From a virus: 64,000 bases of DNA. The stretch covers positions 1 to 64,000 of the IMG/VR virus record IMGVR_UViG_3300030331_006142. One strand, written 5' to 3'. Within the stretch, counting starts at the first letter, position 1. Every line of letters starts with the position of its first letter. The position numbers and the translations under genes are program-made. The notes below the pieces were generated by a model, which made no database searches, was not told the DNA's origin, and saw only the letters and a program-made list of their open reading frames with translations. This document shows positions 28,319 through 36,031 of this stretch, piece after piece.

Positions 28319-28395
28319 TGGTGGGCCCACCTGGACTCGAACCAGGAACCGACGGTTTATGAGACCGGCGCTCTAACCTATTGAGCTATAGGCCC
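28319..28395 (-). tRNA. tRNA-Ile2 (anticodon CAU), CCA encoded
   Basis: 77 nt cloverleaf: acceptor GGGCCTA/TGGGCCC, D-stem GCTC/GAGC, anticodon loop CTCATAA, T-arm CCTGG-TTCGAGT-CCAGG, discriminator A, encoded CCA. There is a C-U mismatch at 27-43. The CAU anticodon could be Met, but C4-G69 and C5-G68 match the reported TilS recognition pairs of tRNA-Ile2, the D-arm resembles E. coli tRNA-Ile2, and a TilS gene starts 625 nt upstream. After lysidine modification it would read AUA. Confidence 0.85.
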
Positions 28396-28414
28396 AGATA
28401 AGAATACTATATAC

Positions 28415-29020
28415 CTATTTTACATAAAGTTCAAGCATTTTTTTACGAATTGTTGTGCGAATGCCTGGGTTTACTTTTAAAACCTGCGGTATAATATTTT
28501 TTCTTACGTGGTTTCTCATGAAATTAGTGTGCTGGTTTGAAGGGTCTTCTATCCACTCTACTTCTTTGTTTTCTGCGTATCTTTTGATAGTGGATTTTTC
28601 TGTCATAAGAAAAGGCCTAAAAATATTTTGACCCCTTTGGAAGGGTATCAGCTTGCCTAGGCCATGAAAACTAGACATTAGCCATGTCTCGACGCAATCA
28701 TCAAGGTGATGACAAGTAATGATGTAGTTGCTTTTAATCCTACCAAAGAAAGAATACCTTTCATCTCGCCAAAACTCTTCTAAAGACTTTTTTCCTTTCG
28801 TTCCTTTAACTTTCCCAATAGTTAAATTTAGTTTATTTTTTTCAGCATATTCTTCCACAAAAAGTTGTGCTTTTTTAGAGTGAAAGGTGTCGTGGTCAAA
28901 ATATGCTAGCTCAACCCTTCTCCTGCCTTTTATCAGAAAGTCGGTGAAAACCATTGAGTCAATACCCCCAGAACAGGCAACCGTAACAGTTTTAGGGATT
29001 TTGCCAATTATCCTAATCAT
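28415..29020 (-). CDS. tilS: tRNA(Ile)-lysidine synthetase, short form
   Basis: 201 residues from MIRIIGKIPK at 29020. Converts C34 of tRNA-Ile2 to lysidine with ATP and lysine, changing decoding from AUG to AUA and charging from Met to Ile. PP-loop SGGIDS at residues 17-22; CHHLDDCVETWLMSSFHG and EDPSNQHTNFMRNHVRKNIIP are TilS signatures (the RN..R..I.P block). It lacks the C-terminal TilC domain of E. coli, like short TilS forms. The tRNA-Ile2 gene lies directly downstream. Confidence 0.85.
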   Translation of the reverse strand: MIRIIGKIPKTVTVACSGGIDSMVFTDFLIKGRRRVELAYFDHDTFHSKKAQLFVEEYAEKNKLNLTIGKVKGTKGKKSLEEFWRDERYSFFGRIKSNYIITCHHLDDCVETWLMSSFHGLGKLIPFQRGQNIFRPFLMTEKSTIKRYAENKEVEWIEDPSNQHTNFMRNHVRKNIIPQVLKVNPGIRTTIRKKMLELYVK

Positions 29021-29037
29021 GCAATAAGTATATTGCA
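29020..29037 (-). promoter_or_regulatory. Hairpin at the tilS start
   Basis: TGCAATA-AGTA-TATTGCA, a perfect 7-bp inverted repeat with a 4-nt loop, covers the bases just upstream of and touching the tilS ATG, where no ribosome site is visible. It could limit initiation or bind a protein. Seen in sequence; role inferred. Confidence 0.4.
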
Positions 29038-29061
29038 ATAGCAATTAAATGTCAAGCATTA

Positions 29062-29862
29062 TTACCATTTTCTACAAGACCAATATCTTGCCTTCGTTTT
29101 TGGTCCAGGGTTCTTACAATTATGCCTTTTTCTAAAGTTTTTTCTAGCTTTTGGGTTTGACTTTCTAATTCTCATGGTTTTTTCACCCTTTCTCTTAGCT
29201 GATTTTCCCCCATGGCCAAAATTAACTTTCTTTATGTTTCCAGTTTTGGGGTCCTTGACATAAACTTTAAACTTTTTAACATCTCCACGCATAGGCTTAT
29301 TTAACTTTACCTTTCTGCCTCTGTATTTTGCTTCAGGTATCAAGTCCGGACAACCACACGATGCATCTGAAAGAATCTCGTACAAGCACTCAGGACAAGC
29401 TCTTTCGTTGTCCTCTGTTACTGCATCCTGTAAAGCTTCGTACAGTCTGTAATGTTCATTTATTTCTGTAAAGAATTCTTCTCTTTCTTGGGGAGACATG
29501 TCTTCAACTTTGTCCCTTGTGATGTTGGCAAGCTCTTTGTCTGTGTATTCCAGTTCCTCCAACTGGCCCATTTCTCGGGCTTTGCTTCCTGCTATATATC
29601 TTGCAGCTGCCGACATATAATCTCCTGCTTTTGTAATTTTTGCTTCTAGCCACTCCGGGAGGTCGTCTTCATCCTTTACCAGGTCCAACAGGACCTTGGC
29701 GTCTGCCATAAGATGAGCTAACGTTGTTCGATGCATTCTGGATTCTTCTCCGTAATGGGCATTTTTCATAGATTTCCCGGGTGAATCAGAACAGGGCGAA
29801 GGAGGGCGCGTTGCCGCGGTGGCGCATCCACCCTCCGCAATATTTATGTTTATTTTTTTCAT
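29062..29862 (-). CDS. Virion-associated Lys/Cys-rich protein (RKSNPKARKNFRKRH type)
   Basis: 266 residues. Middle helical part MHRTTLAHLMADAKVLLDLV...DLPEWLEAKITKAGDYM, a Cys cluster near residue 160 (CPECLYEILSDASCGCPD), then the C-terminal module VNFGHGG...MRIRKSNPKARKNFRKRHNC and KARYWSCRKW. That C-terminal module is a hallmark of T4-like marine phage virion proteins. Probably a capsid-associated DNA-binding or structural part. ATGA coupling to the upstream gene, with GAGG before the ATG. Confidence 0.7.
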   Translation of the reverse strand: MKKININIAEGGCATAATRPPSPCSDSPGKSMKNAHYGEESRMHRTTLAHLMADAKVLLDLVKDEDDLPEWLEAKITKAGDYMSAAARYIAGSKAREMGQLEELEYTDKELANITRDKVEDMSPQEREEFFTEINEHYRLYEALQDAVTEDNERACPECLYEILSDASCGCPDLIPEAKYRGRKVKLNKPMRGDVKKFKVYVKDPKTGNIKKVNFGHGGKSAKRKGEKTMRIRKSNPKARKNFRKRHNCKNPGPKTKARYWSCRKW

Positions 29863-30200
29863 TTTTTACCTCTCTTAGATTTTTTGCCCCAAGTTTTGCC
29901 TCTCCCTCTTTCTTTGCAGGCCCCGGGGGTTGGTCGGCATGCCGGGTATTTGGACCTCTTTTCTCCTTTTGAGCGGCCGCAAGACTTATAACCGCCTTTT
30001 CCATCAGGTGCGTTACAGTCTACCCAGCCCTTTCTTTTTCCTTTTGCTCCCTTTCTTTTGAACCAGTCTTTTAAAGAATTTTCTTTACTAGATTCAGTTC
30101 CTGCTTTTTTGCGCTTTTTGCGTTTTTTGCGTTTTTTGCGTTTTTCAAGAACTATAGACAGTTCTTCTTTAATTATATCTATGAGTTCTTGTTTTTTCAT
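29859..30200 (-). CDS. DUF5872-like basic virion protein, tag type 2
   Basis: 113 residues. N-terminal tag MKKQELIDIIKEELSIVLEK, then a poly-basic run (RKKRKKRKKRKK, from a 9-bp repeat tract), then the conserved module WVDCNAPDGKGGYKSCGRS, KGEKRSKYPACRPTPGAC and KTWGKKSK. The charge suggests binding DNA in the head; the tag suggests packaging. Function not established. Confidence 0.7.
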   Translation of the reverse strand: MKKQELIDIIKEELSIVLEKRKKRKKRKKRKKAGTESSKENSLKDWFKRKGAKGKRKGWVDCNAPDGKGGYKSCGRSKGEKRSKYPACRPTPGACKERGRGKTWGKKSKRGKK

Positions 30201-30724
30201 TTTTTCTTTTTACTCTTGTTGCCCCAGTTTTTGGCGCCAACTTTTCGACACTTAACTAGAGCCCCAGAAGCGTATGCAGAAGGCCAAACAGAGTAACGGC
30301 TTCTAACCTTATGATAGCATGCATCTTTTTTTCCAGAAGATTTCTTTTTTTTCTTTCTTTTTCTTTTTTTCTTTCTTTTTTCTAATACAAAATTTATTTC
30401 TTCTTGTATGGCCTTTATTACAACTTCTTTATCATCTGCTAGGATATAGTCGCCCTCTTCATGTTGACCAACATCATCCATTGCTTCGAGAGCATCTTTT
30501 ATTTCATTTTCGTCTACTTCGATATCTTCCGAATCTAAAAAAGGGTCCATACCTGCGGCGCCGCCTTCATCTTTTAAGATATCTCTGAGAACCTCTGGAT
30601 TAATATGTATATATCCTTTTTTGCCGTATTTTTCGTGTTCTTCTTCTGTTTTGGTGTCGACCTTATCTGATGAGTTGGGGTCGTACATCATATGTCTTTT
30701 GAATTTTTTCTTAGTATTTTTCAT
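30197..30724 (-). CDS. DUF5872-like basic virion protein with acidic N-terminal half
   Basis: 175 residues. Acidic first 120 residues (DPFLDSEDIEVDENEIKDAL), an internal tag-like helix VVIKAIQEEINFVLEKRKKK, then the C-terminal module DACYHKVRSRYSVWPSAYAS, GALVKCRKVGAKNWGNKSKK. The last module is frequent in T4-like marine phage and giant-virus virion proteins. GAGG 9 nt before the ATG; ATGA overlap into the next gene. Confidence 0.7.
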   Translation of the reverse strand: MKNTKKKFKRHMMYDPNSSDKVDTKTEEEHEKYGKKGYIHINPEVLRDILKDEGGAAGMDPFLDSEDIEVDENEIKDALEAMDDVGQHEEGDYILADDKEVVIKAIQEEINFVLEKRKKKRKRKKKKKSSGKKDACYHKVRSRYSVWPSAYASGALVKCRKVGAKNWGNKSKKKK

Positions 30725-30751
30725 AACAACAACCTCTTGTACTACAGTTAA

Positions 30752-30976
30752 TTAGTTTAAGTCTCTATTGTCAGTATATTCTTTTGCTTTGGAGACCCAT
30801 TTAAGCGTGCCATTTATATTTTTTTCTTTCGGGATTGGAATAAAAGGCAAAATTGCATGAATAAGAAAGAACATAGACCTAGAAAATAATCCGAAAAACA
30901 TTTTAAAAGCAAACCTGAAATGCGAAAAGTATGTTTCTTTATTGTTTCTAAGGTGTTTTGTCAAAAATTTCCACAT
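30752..30976 (-). CDS. DUF6356-like small membrane protein
   Basis: 74 residues: LTKHLRNNKETYFSHFRFAFK then a hydrophobic MFFGLFSRSMFFLIHAILPFIPIP helix pair and a polar tail. The HL...ETYF.H..FA...F..H..LPF pattern is DUF6356, seen in bacteria and T4-like marine phages. Function unknown; inner-membrane location likely. Confidence 0.65.
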   Translation of the reverse strand: MWKFLTKHLRNNKETYFSHFRFAFKMFFGLFSRSMFFLIHAILPFIPIPKEKNINGTLKWVSKAKEYTDNRDLN

Positions 30977-30978
30977 TT

Positions 30979-32508
30979 TTAAAAATCTAGTTTGTTTTTC
31001 CTTATGTGTGATTCCATTTGCTCTTGAAAATCCCTTATTGTTATATAGCCTTTTGTTCTATATTTTTTTTGCTTCGCATTGTTTTTAAATGCTCTGAAAC
31101 TTCTGCGCTTTTTCGAATCACTATACGGATGATTGGGAAACTGAGCATATACCTTTGCATCTCTTGCAAAAACTGGATAGTCTGGGTCTAATCTTCTGCC
31201 GATTGGATAGATAATAGAACAATATACTCGACCTAGCATAAACTCATCTTCAGGGTACCTTCCCTTAAATCTCATTTCAATATAAGCATCGACTAATTTA
31301 AGTTGTTCTGTTCTTGACATGCTTTTCAATTCTTTCTTCGTAAATGGCTTATTTCCCCTTCCCATTGCTTTACTTAAACCAACAATCGTCGCGTTTTTAT
31401 TGTTTAGTGGCCTTCCTTTCGCTTTTCGGGCCCGTCGAGCTTTTTTTGAGCCTTCCATTGTTTCAAACTGTATTAATCCGGTAAACCCCATGTGATTTTC
31501 AATCCTTGGAGACATTGTAAATGAAGTCTCGTGCCAAATTAAAGCTAGAAGTTGGGCTCGAGTCATTCGATGTTTTTTTGCGACTTTCTCAGCCTCAGAT
31601 AGAAATTCTTTGTCGTCTCTCCAGTAATTGAGTGACCTGCTAGAGAACCTTCCTGAGGCTCGGGCTGGCTTCTTTATTGAGAAGCCAGCTTTATCTAATC
31701 CTCTCAGTGCTTTAACTAGAGACCTTGAAGAAGCACATTTATCTATGTAGATGTCTGGTGCGATGACTCCATATCTAACCTCCCCTGACAAAGAGTTTTC
31801 TATAATGTGTCTAAACCCCTTGCTACCATGTGAATTAAAAATTCCTTTTATATCTGATTCTGCTACCAAGGTATTGTACTTTTTACTCACCAGTAAACAG
31901 GATGCGCCCCATGTCGCCGGGCCGCAATCTGCGTCAACTTTTAGGGAAAGTTTTTTTTGAAAGTTCTCAACTTCACCATCTGGAATCTCAATACCCTCTT
32001 TTGGGCTTGGTAACCCTGCTGCAACAATTGCTGCGCGTAGTACTAAATCCATTGAGTTTTGTATATCTTGGTCTGTTCCAAACTGTTCCATGACAGCTAA
32101 TAATTTTAAAGCACTACCCGATTTTAACCAACTGGGTGTATCCTCTCCATCATATATTCCTGAAAGTTTCGATGGAAGTGCTTCTTTTTTATTAGTTTGT
32201 TTTTTTGGCTTTTCTGGCTCCTCTGGAGGCTTTGGTTCCTCTGCGGGCTTTGGCATTTTTGCCAATTCCTTTTCTGAGTCTATATACATTTGGGCAATTT
32301 CACGCTCTTCTGCATCTAGCTGACTTTGGAGTTTTTTTAATTTTTCTAGTTTTTCTTCTGGAGTTAGATTTTCAACATCTGAGCCTAGCAGGTCTTCCAT
32401 TCCCTTGTTGTAAGTTTCCATATCTTTTGGTCTTACAAGTTTCTTAGACTCGTTGCAAGACAACTTCCATTTTTTCACTATCTTAACAAATTCTCTTAAA
32501 TTAATCAT
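30979..32508 (-). CDS. Virion lytic transglycosylase-like protein
   Basis: 509 residues. Starts MINLREFVKIVKKWK, a tag-like helix. Residues 90-115 are a Pro/Lys/Glu linker (repeated PEEPKPP). The C-terminal 220 residues hold an SLT/lysozyme-like domain: EKVAKKHRMTRAQLLALIWHE with a likely catalytic Glu near residue 326, then NHMGFTGLIQF and a helical end. It would cut peptidoglycan during DNA entry or release. An upstream segment (EIPDGEVENFQKKLSLKVDA) resembles a peptidoglycan-binding repeat. Confidence 0.7.
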   Translation of the reverse strand: MINLREFVKIVKKWKLSCNESKKLVRPKDMETYNKGMEDLLGSDVENLTPEEKLEKLKKLQSQLDAEEREIAQMYIDSEKELAKMPKPAEEPKPPEEPEKPKKQTNKKEALPSKLSGIYDGEDTPSWLKSGSALKLLAVMEQFGTDQDIQNSMDLVLRAAIVAAGLPSPKEGIEIPDGEVENFQKKLSLKVDADCGPATWGASCLLVSKKYNTLVAESDIKGIFNSHGSKGFRHIIENSLSGEVRYGVIAPDIYIDKCASSRSLVKALRGLDKAGFSIKKPARASGRFSSRSLNYWRDDKEFLSEAEKVAKKHRMTRAQLLALIWHETSFTMSPRIENHMGFTGLIQFETMEGSKKARRARKAKGRPLNNKNATIVGLSKAMGRGNKPFTKKELKSMSRTEQLKLVDAYIEMRFKGRYPEDEFMLGRVYCSIIYPIGRRLDPDYPVFARDAKVYAQFPNHPYSDSKKRRSFRAFKNNAKQKKYRTKGYITIRDFQEQMESHIRKNKLDF

Positions 32509-32605
32509 ATTGTAATCCTGTTGTTATGTGCCTCCCATTTTATAAAGGCTTATTGTACGGCAGAAATCTATCCCATATTATGTTGCCCCTTAGAAATCTT
32601 ATTTA

Positions 32606-33520
32606 TTAAAGGGAGTCTCTAGTTTTAAGCACCTCTTCTCTACTTCCAGCTTTATAAAAGCCCGCGGGGGCTTTAGTTATCTCCTCAAAGCGTGGCACAT
32701 GTTGGCCTTTTGGTAAACCTGTCTTATTAATTATTATAATTTTATCTAAATGTACCTCTCCAATCATTGCAACTTCTGCGTAGTCTGATACTGCATCAAC
32801 ATGCTTAGTATCCTCAGCTATTTTGGTAATTTGTATTCCCGGATTAGAGCCTCCAGCTCTTGTTACATATAAAACCTCTATTTGACCTGCTCCTTGTCCC
32901 TTCGTCCCATGCTGAGCATAATATGAAGCTTCATTGAATTCTGTCGACCATGATGAGGTCTTTTTGGTGCCGCCGCGTGGGACAAACTTAGACGGCGGCT
33001 TAATTACATGAACTCCAGGACCTTTTTGAAGCAAAAAATCTATAGGCAACGAGGGAAACAATTCTTTAAGCTTTTTGGCCGAAACGTGCATTCCTCTGAA
33101 TACTTTCCCGCGAGCCTTATATTTAGGCATATGTTTTGTTATTAAAGCTGCTGACCGGGAACTCATCGGTATATTAGACCTTATGTGTCTTCTTAGTTCT
33201 ATAGCCAAAGTGTCCATTTGTTTATTAATCGATTTGAGACTAGATAGCGTCGCGCGAGCAAAATTAGCCTTGCCGGTAACTCTTCCAGCTTTGCTAGATT
33301 TAGACAGCCTTGCGGCCCTGTTAGCGTGCCTGGCTACAACCAAAGGGCCTCCGAAAAGCTCAAGGCCGCTGCTAGGTATGTTTGGGTCGGAATCAACAAG
33401 GCTAAGCCATATTTTTTTATACCACGGAGCTTTGCGCCAGCGTCGGCTTCTGGCTAAGGTCTCAGCGCTCAGGCTCTCAACTTGTAAAAATCTACGCCAA
33501 TTTTCCATTATAAGCTTCAT
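32606..33520 (-). CDS. Putative ADP-ribosyltransferase with type 1 capsid-targeting-like tag
   Basis: 304 residues from MKLIMENWRRFL at 33520. The C-terminal half matches the R-S-E ADP-ribosyltransferase layout: Arg142 in KVFRGMHVSA, SSWST at 189-193, and Glu249 in SDYAEVAMIGEVHL. T4 Alt, a packaged ADP-ribosyltransferase, also has a cleaved capsid-targeting leader, so this is the best candidate here for an injected host-takeover enzyme. The first Glu of the usual E-x-E is replaced by Tyr, so activity is uncertain. Ends upstream of the lysozyme-like gene; a 97-nt gap without a gene follows. Confidence 0.65.
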   Translation of the reverse strand: MKLIMENWRRFLQVESLSAETLARSRRWRKAPWYKKIWLSLVDSDPNIPSSGLELFGGPLVVARHANRAARLSKSSKAGRVTGKANFARATLSSLKSINKQMDTLAIELRRHIRSNIPMSSRSAALITKHMPKYKARGKVFRGMHVSAKKLKELFPSLPIDFLLQKGPGVHVIKPPSKFVPRGGTKKTSSWSTEFNEASYYAQHGTKGQGAGQIEVLYVTRAGGSNPGIQITKIAEDTKHVDAVSDYAEVAMIGEVHLDKIIIINKTGLPKGQHVPRFEEITKAPAGFYKAGSREEVLKTRDSL

Positions 33521-33524
33521 AACC

Positions 33525-34073
33525 CTACATATTTCCTTGGTACATACCCAACCGGGCAGTTGTACTGGTGCGCCTTTTTCTCTTTGCGAGTCTGAGCTGC
33601 TTTCTCGCATCGAAAAATTTTCGATGACCCACATGGATTTTTTCTTTCGAGCGCACTTTTATTTTTCCGTCTTTAGAGTCATAAATAATTGAAAAAACAC
33701 CATCTGGGTCTTTATACATTACACTCGTTTTTAATTTCTTATCTCCCTTGCAATTACTATATTTAGAATTTTTCCCACTGTCATACGCGGTTGGCGAGCA
33801 GGGAACACATGTGCGCGTTATATTGCAGCGTTTTCCAGGTGGACACCACTTTTCATTATCAAACTCCCCTACTTGAGGGCCGCATTCTGGGGTTTTATAT
33901 CCTCTCGCTGCACAGGGCGATGCCTTTCCATATACTGGTTCTGTTTGTGTCATAACGCTGATTCCCGCTTTCTTGCAGGCATCTATTTGACCTTGGTCTA
34001 ACCTAGGGTCAAGCATAGGATGCTTTTCTTCTTCTTTTAAGAATTTTCTCCAGTTTTCCATTATAAGTTTCAT
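33525..34073 (-). CDS. Cys-rich cargo protein, tag type 1
   Basis: 182 residues. Tag MKLIMENWRKFLKEEEKHP, then a Cys-rich domain with ACKKAG, SPCAARGYKTPECGP, WCPPGKRCNITRTCVPC and SNCKGDKK (nine or so Cys), and a basic C-terminus (KQLRLAKRKRRTSTT). The Cys spacing suggests a disulfide-bonded or metal-bound fold. No family recognised. Begins in an overlap with the preceding tag gene. Confidence 0.65.
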   Translation of the reverse strand: MKLIMENWRKFLKEEEKHPMLDPRLDQGQIDACKKAGISVMTQTEPVYGKASPCAARGYKTPECGPQVGEFDNEKWCPPGKRCNITRTCVPCSPTAYDSGKNSKYSNCKGDKKLKTSVMYKDPDGVFSIIYDSKDGKIKVRSKEKIHVGHRKFFDARKQLRLAKRKRRTSTTARLGMYQGNM

Positions 34074-34327
34074 TTTTTAATAACACTTATTGCTCGTTTA
34101 ACTGTACTAATTAAATGTTTACGAGATATGCCAATCGGTTGTCCGGCACCTTTCGGGGTTAAAATATCTATAATATCATTAAATATTTTACTAGCATCGG
34201 CAGAATTAATCTTACCGGAGGCCTCTTTTTTTATTATTCTTATAAGTTCCGTGCCTACATTTTTACTTGAGATGTAATCTTGCTGTTCTGTTAAGAACGG
34301 CTTCCAATTTTCCATTATAAGTTTCAT
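34070..34327 (-). CDS. Small cargo protein, tag type 1 (85 aa)
   Basis: Starts MKLIMENWKPFLTEQQDY at 34327 with AAGGAG 10 nt upstream; a longer frame upstream lacks support. The rest is a helical basic protein (GTELIRIIKKEASGKINSAD and SRKHLISTVKRAISVIKK). Preceded by a decayed copy of the tmRNA-end/leader repeat. Function unknown. Confidence 0.65.
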   Translation of the reverse strand: MKLIMENWKPFLTEQQDYISSKNVGTELIRIIKKEASGKINSADASKIFNDIIDILTPKGAGQPIGISRKHLISTVKRAISVIKK

Positions 34328-34351
34328 TGTATAAATCTCCTTATAATAAAT

Positions 34352-34391
34352 AGCCTTTAAGATAAGAAAAGTTGAAAGGAATGTCGGACTG
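34352..34391 (-). repeat. Decayed copy of the tmRNA-3'-end/leader repeat
   Basis: Aligns to the block at 36466-36505 mainly through TAAGATAAGAAAAGTTG on the plus strand; the tmRNA-like part is only vaguely kept. It precedes the 34327 tag gene and follows a stop codon, like the better copies. Oldest-looking of the four. Confidence 0.45.
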
Positions 34392-35048
34392 TTATTTTTG
34401 TCCAATAGAATTTAATAATTCTGAATCTAGGTTCATCCAGTTTAGGCTCGTTGAAGTAAAGAAGTTTTCTATTCTGTCTGGTTTAACAGCCCAGCTTGAA
34501 TCTGGATGCCAATCTTCAACAAGTGAACAAGGGGCAATTTTTAAATTTGCCACTATATACATTGAATTCTCATCTAATCCTACGCTAATGTTACCTGCCT
34601 TAAGGGCACGGCGAGACTCTGTGTGAAGAAAGACCTTGAAAGCATTTACGCCATAGGTTGCTACGATTTGGGTTATTTTGTCTTCTTTTTTTGGATTCTT
34701 TTTAATTAAGGCTTCATAGGATGCGAATCCGTTATCCAGAACTCCGGTAGTAGTAAGTCCATTGTTTTTTAAAAAATTAAATCTTATATCTTTTTTACTA
34801 CCACCAAATGAAACTGAATGGAGTACACTTTTAACATCATTGCTTACATGCGTCCCCTGATTGGGCGTTTTTACAAATGTGCAATTATATTTTTTTTGCA
34901 TTGCAATCGATGCAGACCTCACACTTTTTTTGCATGAATCTAAGAAATTCGAGGCGATGGCCATCGTCAACTGGACATCCTCAGGGTCTCTCTTAGTGAA
35001 CTCCACTTCGTTTACAAATTCTCGCCAGTTTTCCATTATAAGCTTCAT
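34392..35048 (-). CDS. Cargo protein, tag type 1 (218 aa)
   Basis: Tag MKLIMENWREFVNEVEFTKR, then a soluble alpha/beta domain: DVQLTMAIASNFLDSCKKSV, NQGTHVSNDVKSVLHSVSFG and AGNISVGLDENSMYIVANLK. No family recognised. Immediately preceded by a near-perfect copy of the tmRNA-end/leader repeat (35059-35098). No ribosome site before the ATG. Confidence 0.65.
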   Translation of the reverse strand: MKLIMENWREFVNEVEFTKRDPEDVQLTMAIASNFLDSCKKSVRSASIAMQKKYNCTFVKTPNQGTHVSNDVKSVLHSVSFGGSKKDIRFNFLKNNGLTTTGVLDNGFASYEALIKKNPKKEDKITQIVATYGVNAFKVFLHTESRRALKAGNISVGLDENSMYIVANLKIAPCSLVEDWHPDSSWAVKPDRIENFFTSTSLNWMNLDSELLNSIGQK

Positions 35049-35058
35049 AATATTAAAT

Positions 35059-35098
35059 AGTCTTCAAAATAAAAAAAGTTGGTGGAGGTGGCGGGAGT
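35059..35098 (-). repeat. Copy of tmRNA 3' end plus leader
   Basis: 40 bp, 38 identical to 36466-36505. On the minus strand it reads tmRNA acceptor/T-arm half (CTCCCGCCACCTCCACCA) followed by AACTTTTTTTATTTTGAAGA and leads into the 35048 tag gene. Lies right after the stop of 35100-35585. Confidence 0.8.
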
Positions 35099-35099
35099 A

Positions 35100-35585
35100 T
35101 TATTCAAACTTGATTGTGCGTACCCAGGCGTCATCTTCAGGTTTGGCATAGAGCGTGGAACCAAAGGCGTCGAGGATTTCAGATTTTTTCAAAGCAGGCA
35201 AGACTATCGGTTGTTTAATTTCACTGAATGCCATAACAATATGTGGTATATATTCTCTTAACTTGTTTTTGACTCTTCCTAAGCGCGGGGAATAATGACC
35301 TCGACCTGTCGTATTTCCATGGTCGAATGTGGACTCTATGCGGCCGGCAGCTTCAACGAAAGCCAAAATCTTAAGCTGTACTTCTTCTCGCATATCGGCA
35401 ACCTGGTCTATTTGTCCCATTCTGGCATAACCATGGACATCGGCCAGGCCAGCTGCAACGCGTTCCAATTTTTTGACAGGGTCTGATTTATCGATGGTTG
35501 AATGTACTGCGCTGACCGCAGTTGATAAAGGAGATTCTTTTAATAGTTTTCTCCAGTTTTCCATTATAAGCTTCATTTCAGACAT
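35100..35585 (-). CDS. Cargo protein, tag type 1 (161 aa)
   Basis: Starts MSEMKLIMENWRKLLKES with AAGGAA 9 nt before the ATG; the tag itself begins at residue 4. Helical domain (KLERVAAGLADVHGYARMGQ, REEVQLKILAFVEAAGRIE), then YSPRLGRVKNKLREYIPHIV. No family recognised. Flanked on both sides by tmRNA-end/leader copies, like a cassette. Confidence 0.65.
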   Translation of the reverse strand: MSEMKLIMENWRKLLKESPLSTAVSAVHSTIDKSDPVKKLERVAAGLADVHGYARMGQIDQVADMREEVQLKILAFVEAAGRIESTFDHGNTTGRGHYSPRLGRVKNKLREYIPHIVMAFSEIKQPIVLPALKKSEILDAFGSTLYAKPEDDAWVRTIKFE

Positions 35586-35611
35586 AATAAAATTTCCTTA
35601 TAGTAATAAGT

Positions 35612-35651
35612 AGTCTGCAAAATAAGAAAAGTTGGTGGGAGTGACGGAAGT
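35612..35651 (-). repeat. Partly decayed copy of tmRNA 3' end plus leader
   Basis: 40 bp with about 34 identical to 36466-36505. Minus strand: CTTCCGTCACTCCCACCA then AACTTTTCTTATTTTGCAGA. It begins at the iscU stop codon and leads to the 35585 tag gene. Confidence 0.75.
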
Positions 35652-36031
35652 CAATTATTCTTCTTCTTGTAATCTTCAATAGCAGATTTTATGGCACCCT
35701 CTGCTAACACTGAGCAGTGAATTTTTACAGGGGGCAGTGCTAAGTGAGTTGCGATATCCTTATTTTTTATTTCTTTGGCTTCCTCAAGTGTTCTACCTTT
35801 TATCCATTCAGTTATCAAGGATGATGATGCTATGGCAGAACCACAGCCGTATGTTTTGAATTTTGCATCTTCAATTATACCATCATTATTTACTTTAATT
35901 TGAAGCTTCATAACATCCCCACAAGCTGGGGCCCCAACAATGCCTGTTCCTACCGAGTCGTCATTATTATCTAGAGACCCTACGTTTCTAGGGTTTTCAA
36001 AGTGGTCTATTACTTTTTTTGAATATGTCAT
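35651..36031 (-). CDS. iscU: IscU iron-sulfur cluster scaffold
   Basis: 126 residues, very close to proteobacterial IscU and in the same residue numbering: Cys37 and Asp39 in GAPACGDVM, Cys63 in TYGCGSAIASS, LPPVK at 99-103 (the HscA chaperone site), His105 and Cys106. All cluster ligands are present, so an active scaffold is expected that could build Fe-S clusters with host IscS. ATGA overlap with the Cys-rich gene before it suggests that protein is a client. Likely acquired from a host. Confidence 0.92.
   Translation of the reverse strand: MTYSKKVIDHFENPRNVGSLDNNDDSVGTGIVGAPACGDVMKLQIKVNNDGIIEDAKFKTYGCGSAIASSSLITEWIKGRTLEEAKEIKNKDIATHLALPPVKIHCSVLAEGAIKSAIEDYKKKNN

Noticed and set aside
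28319-28395. tRNA-Met
   Set aside because: The CAU anticodon alone allows it, but the acceptor pairs and neighbouring tilS fit tRNA-Ile2 better; initiator features are absent.
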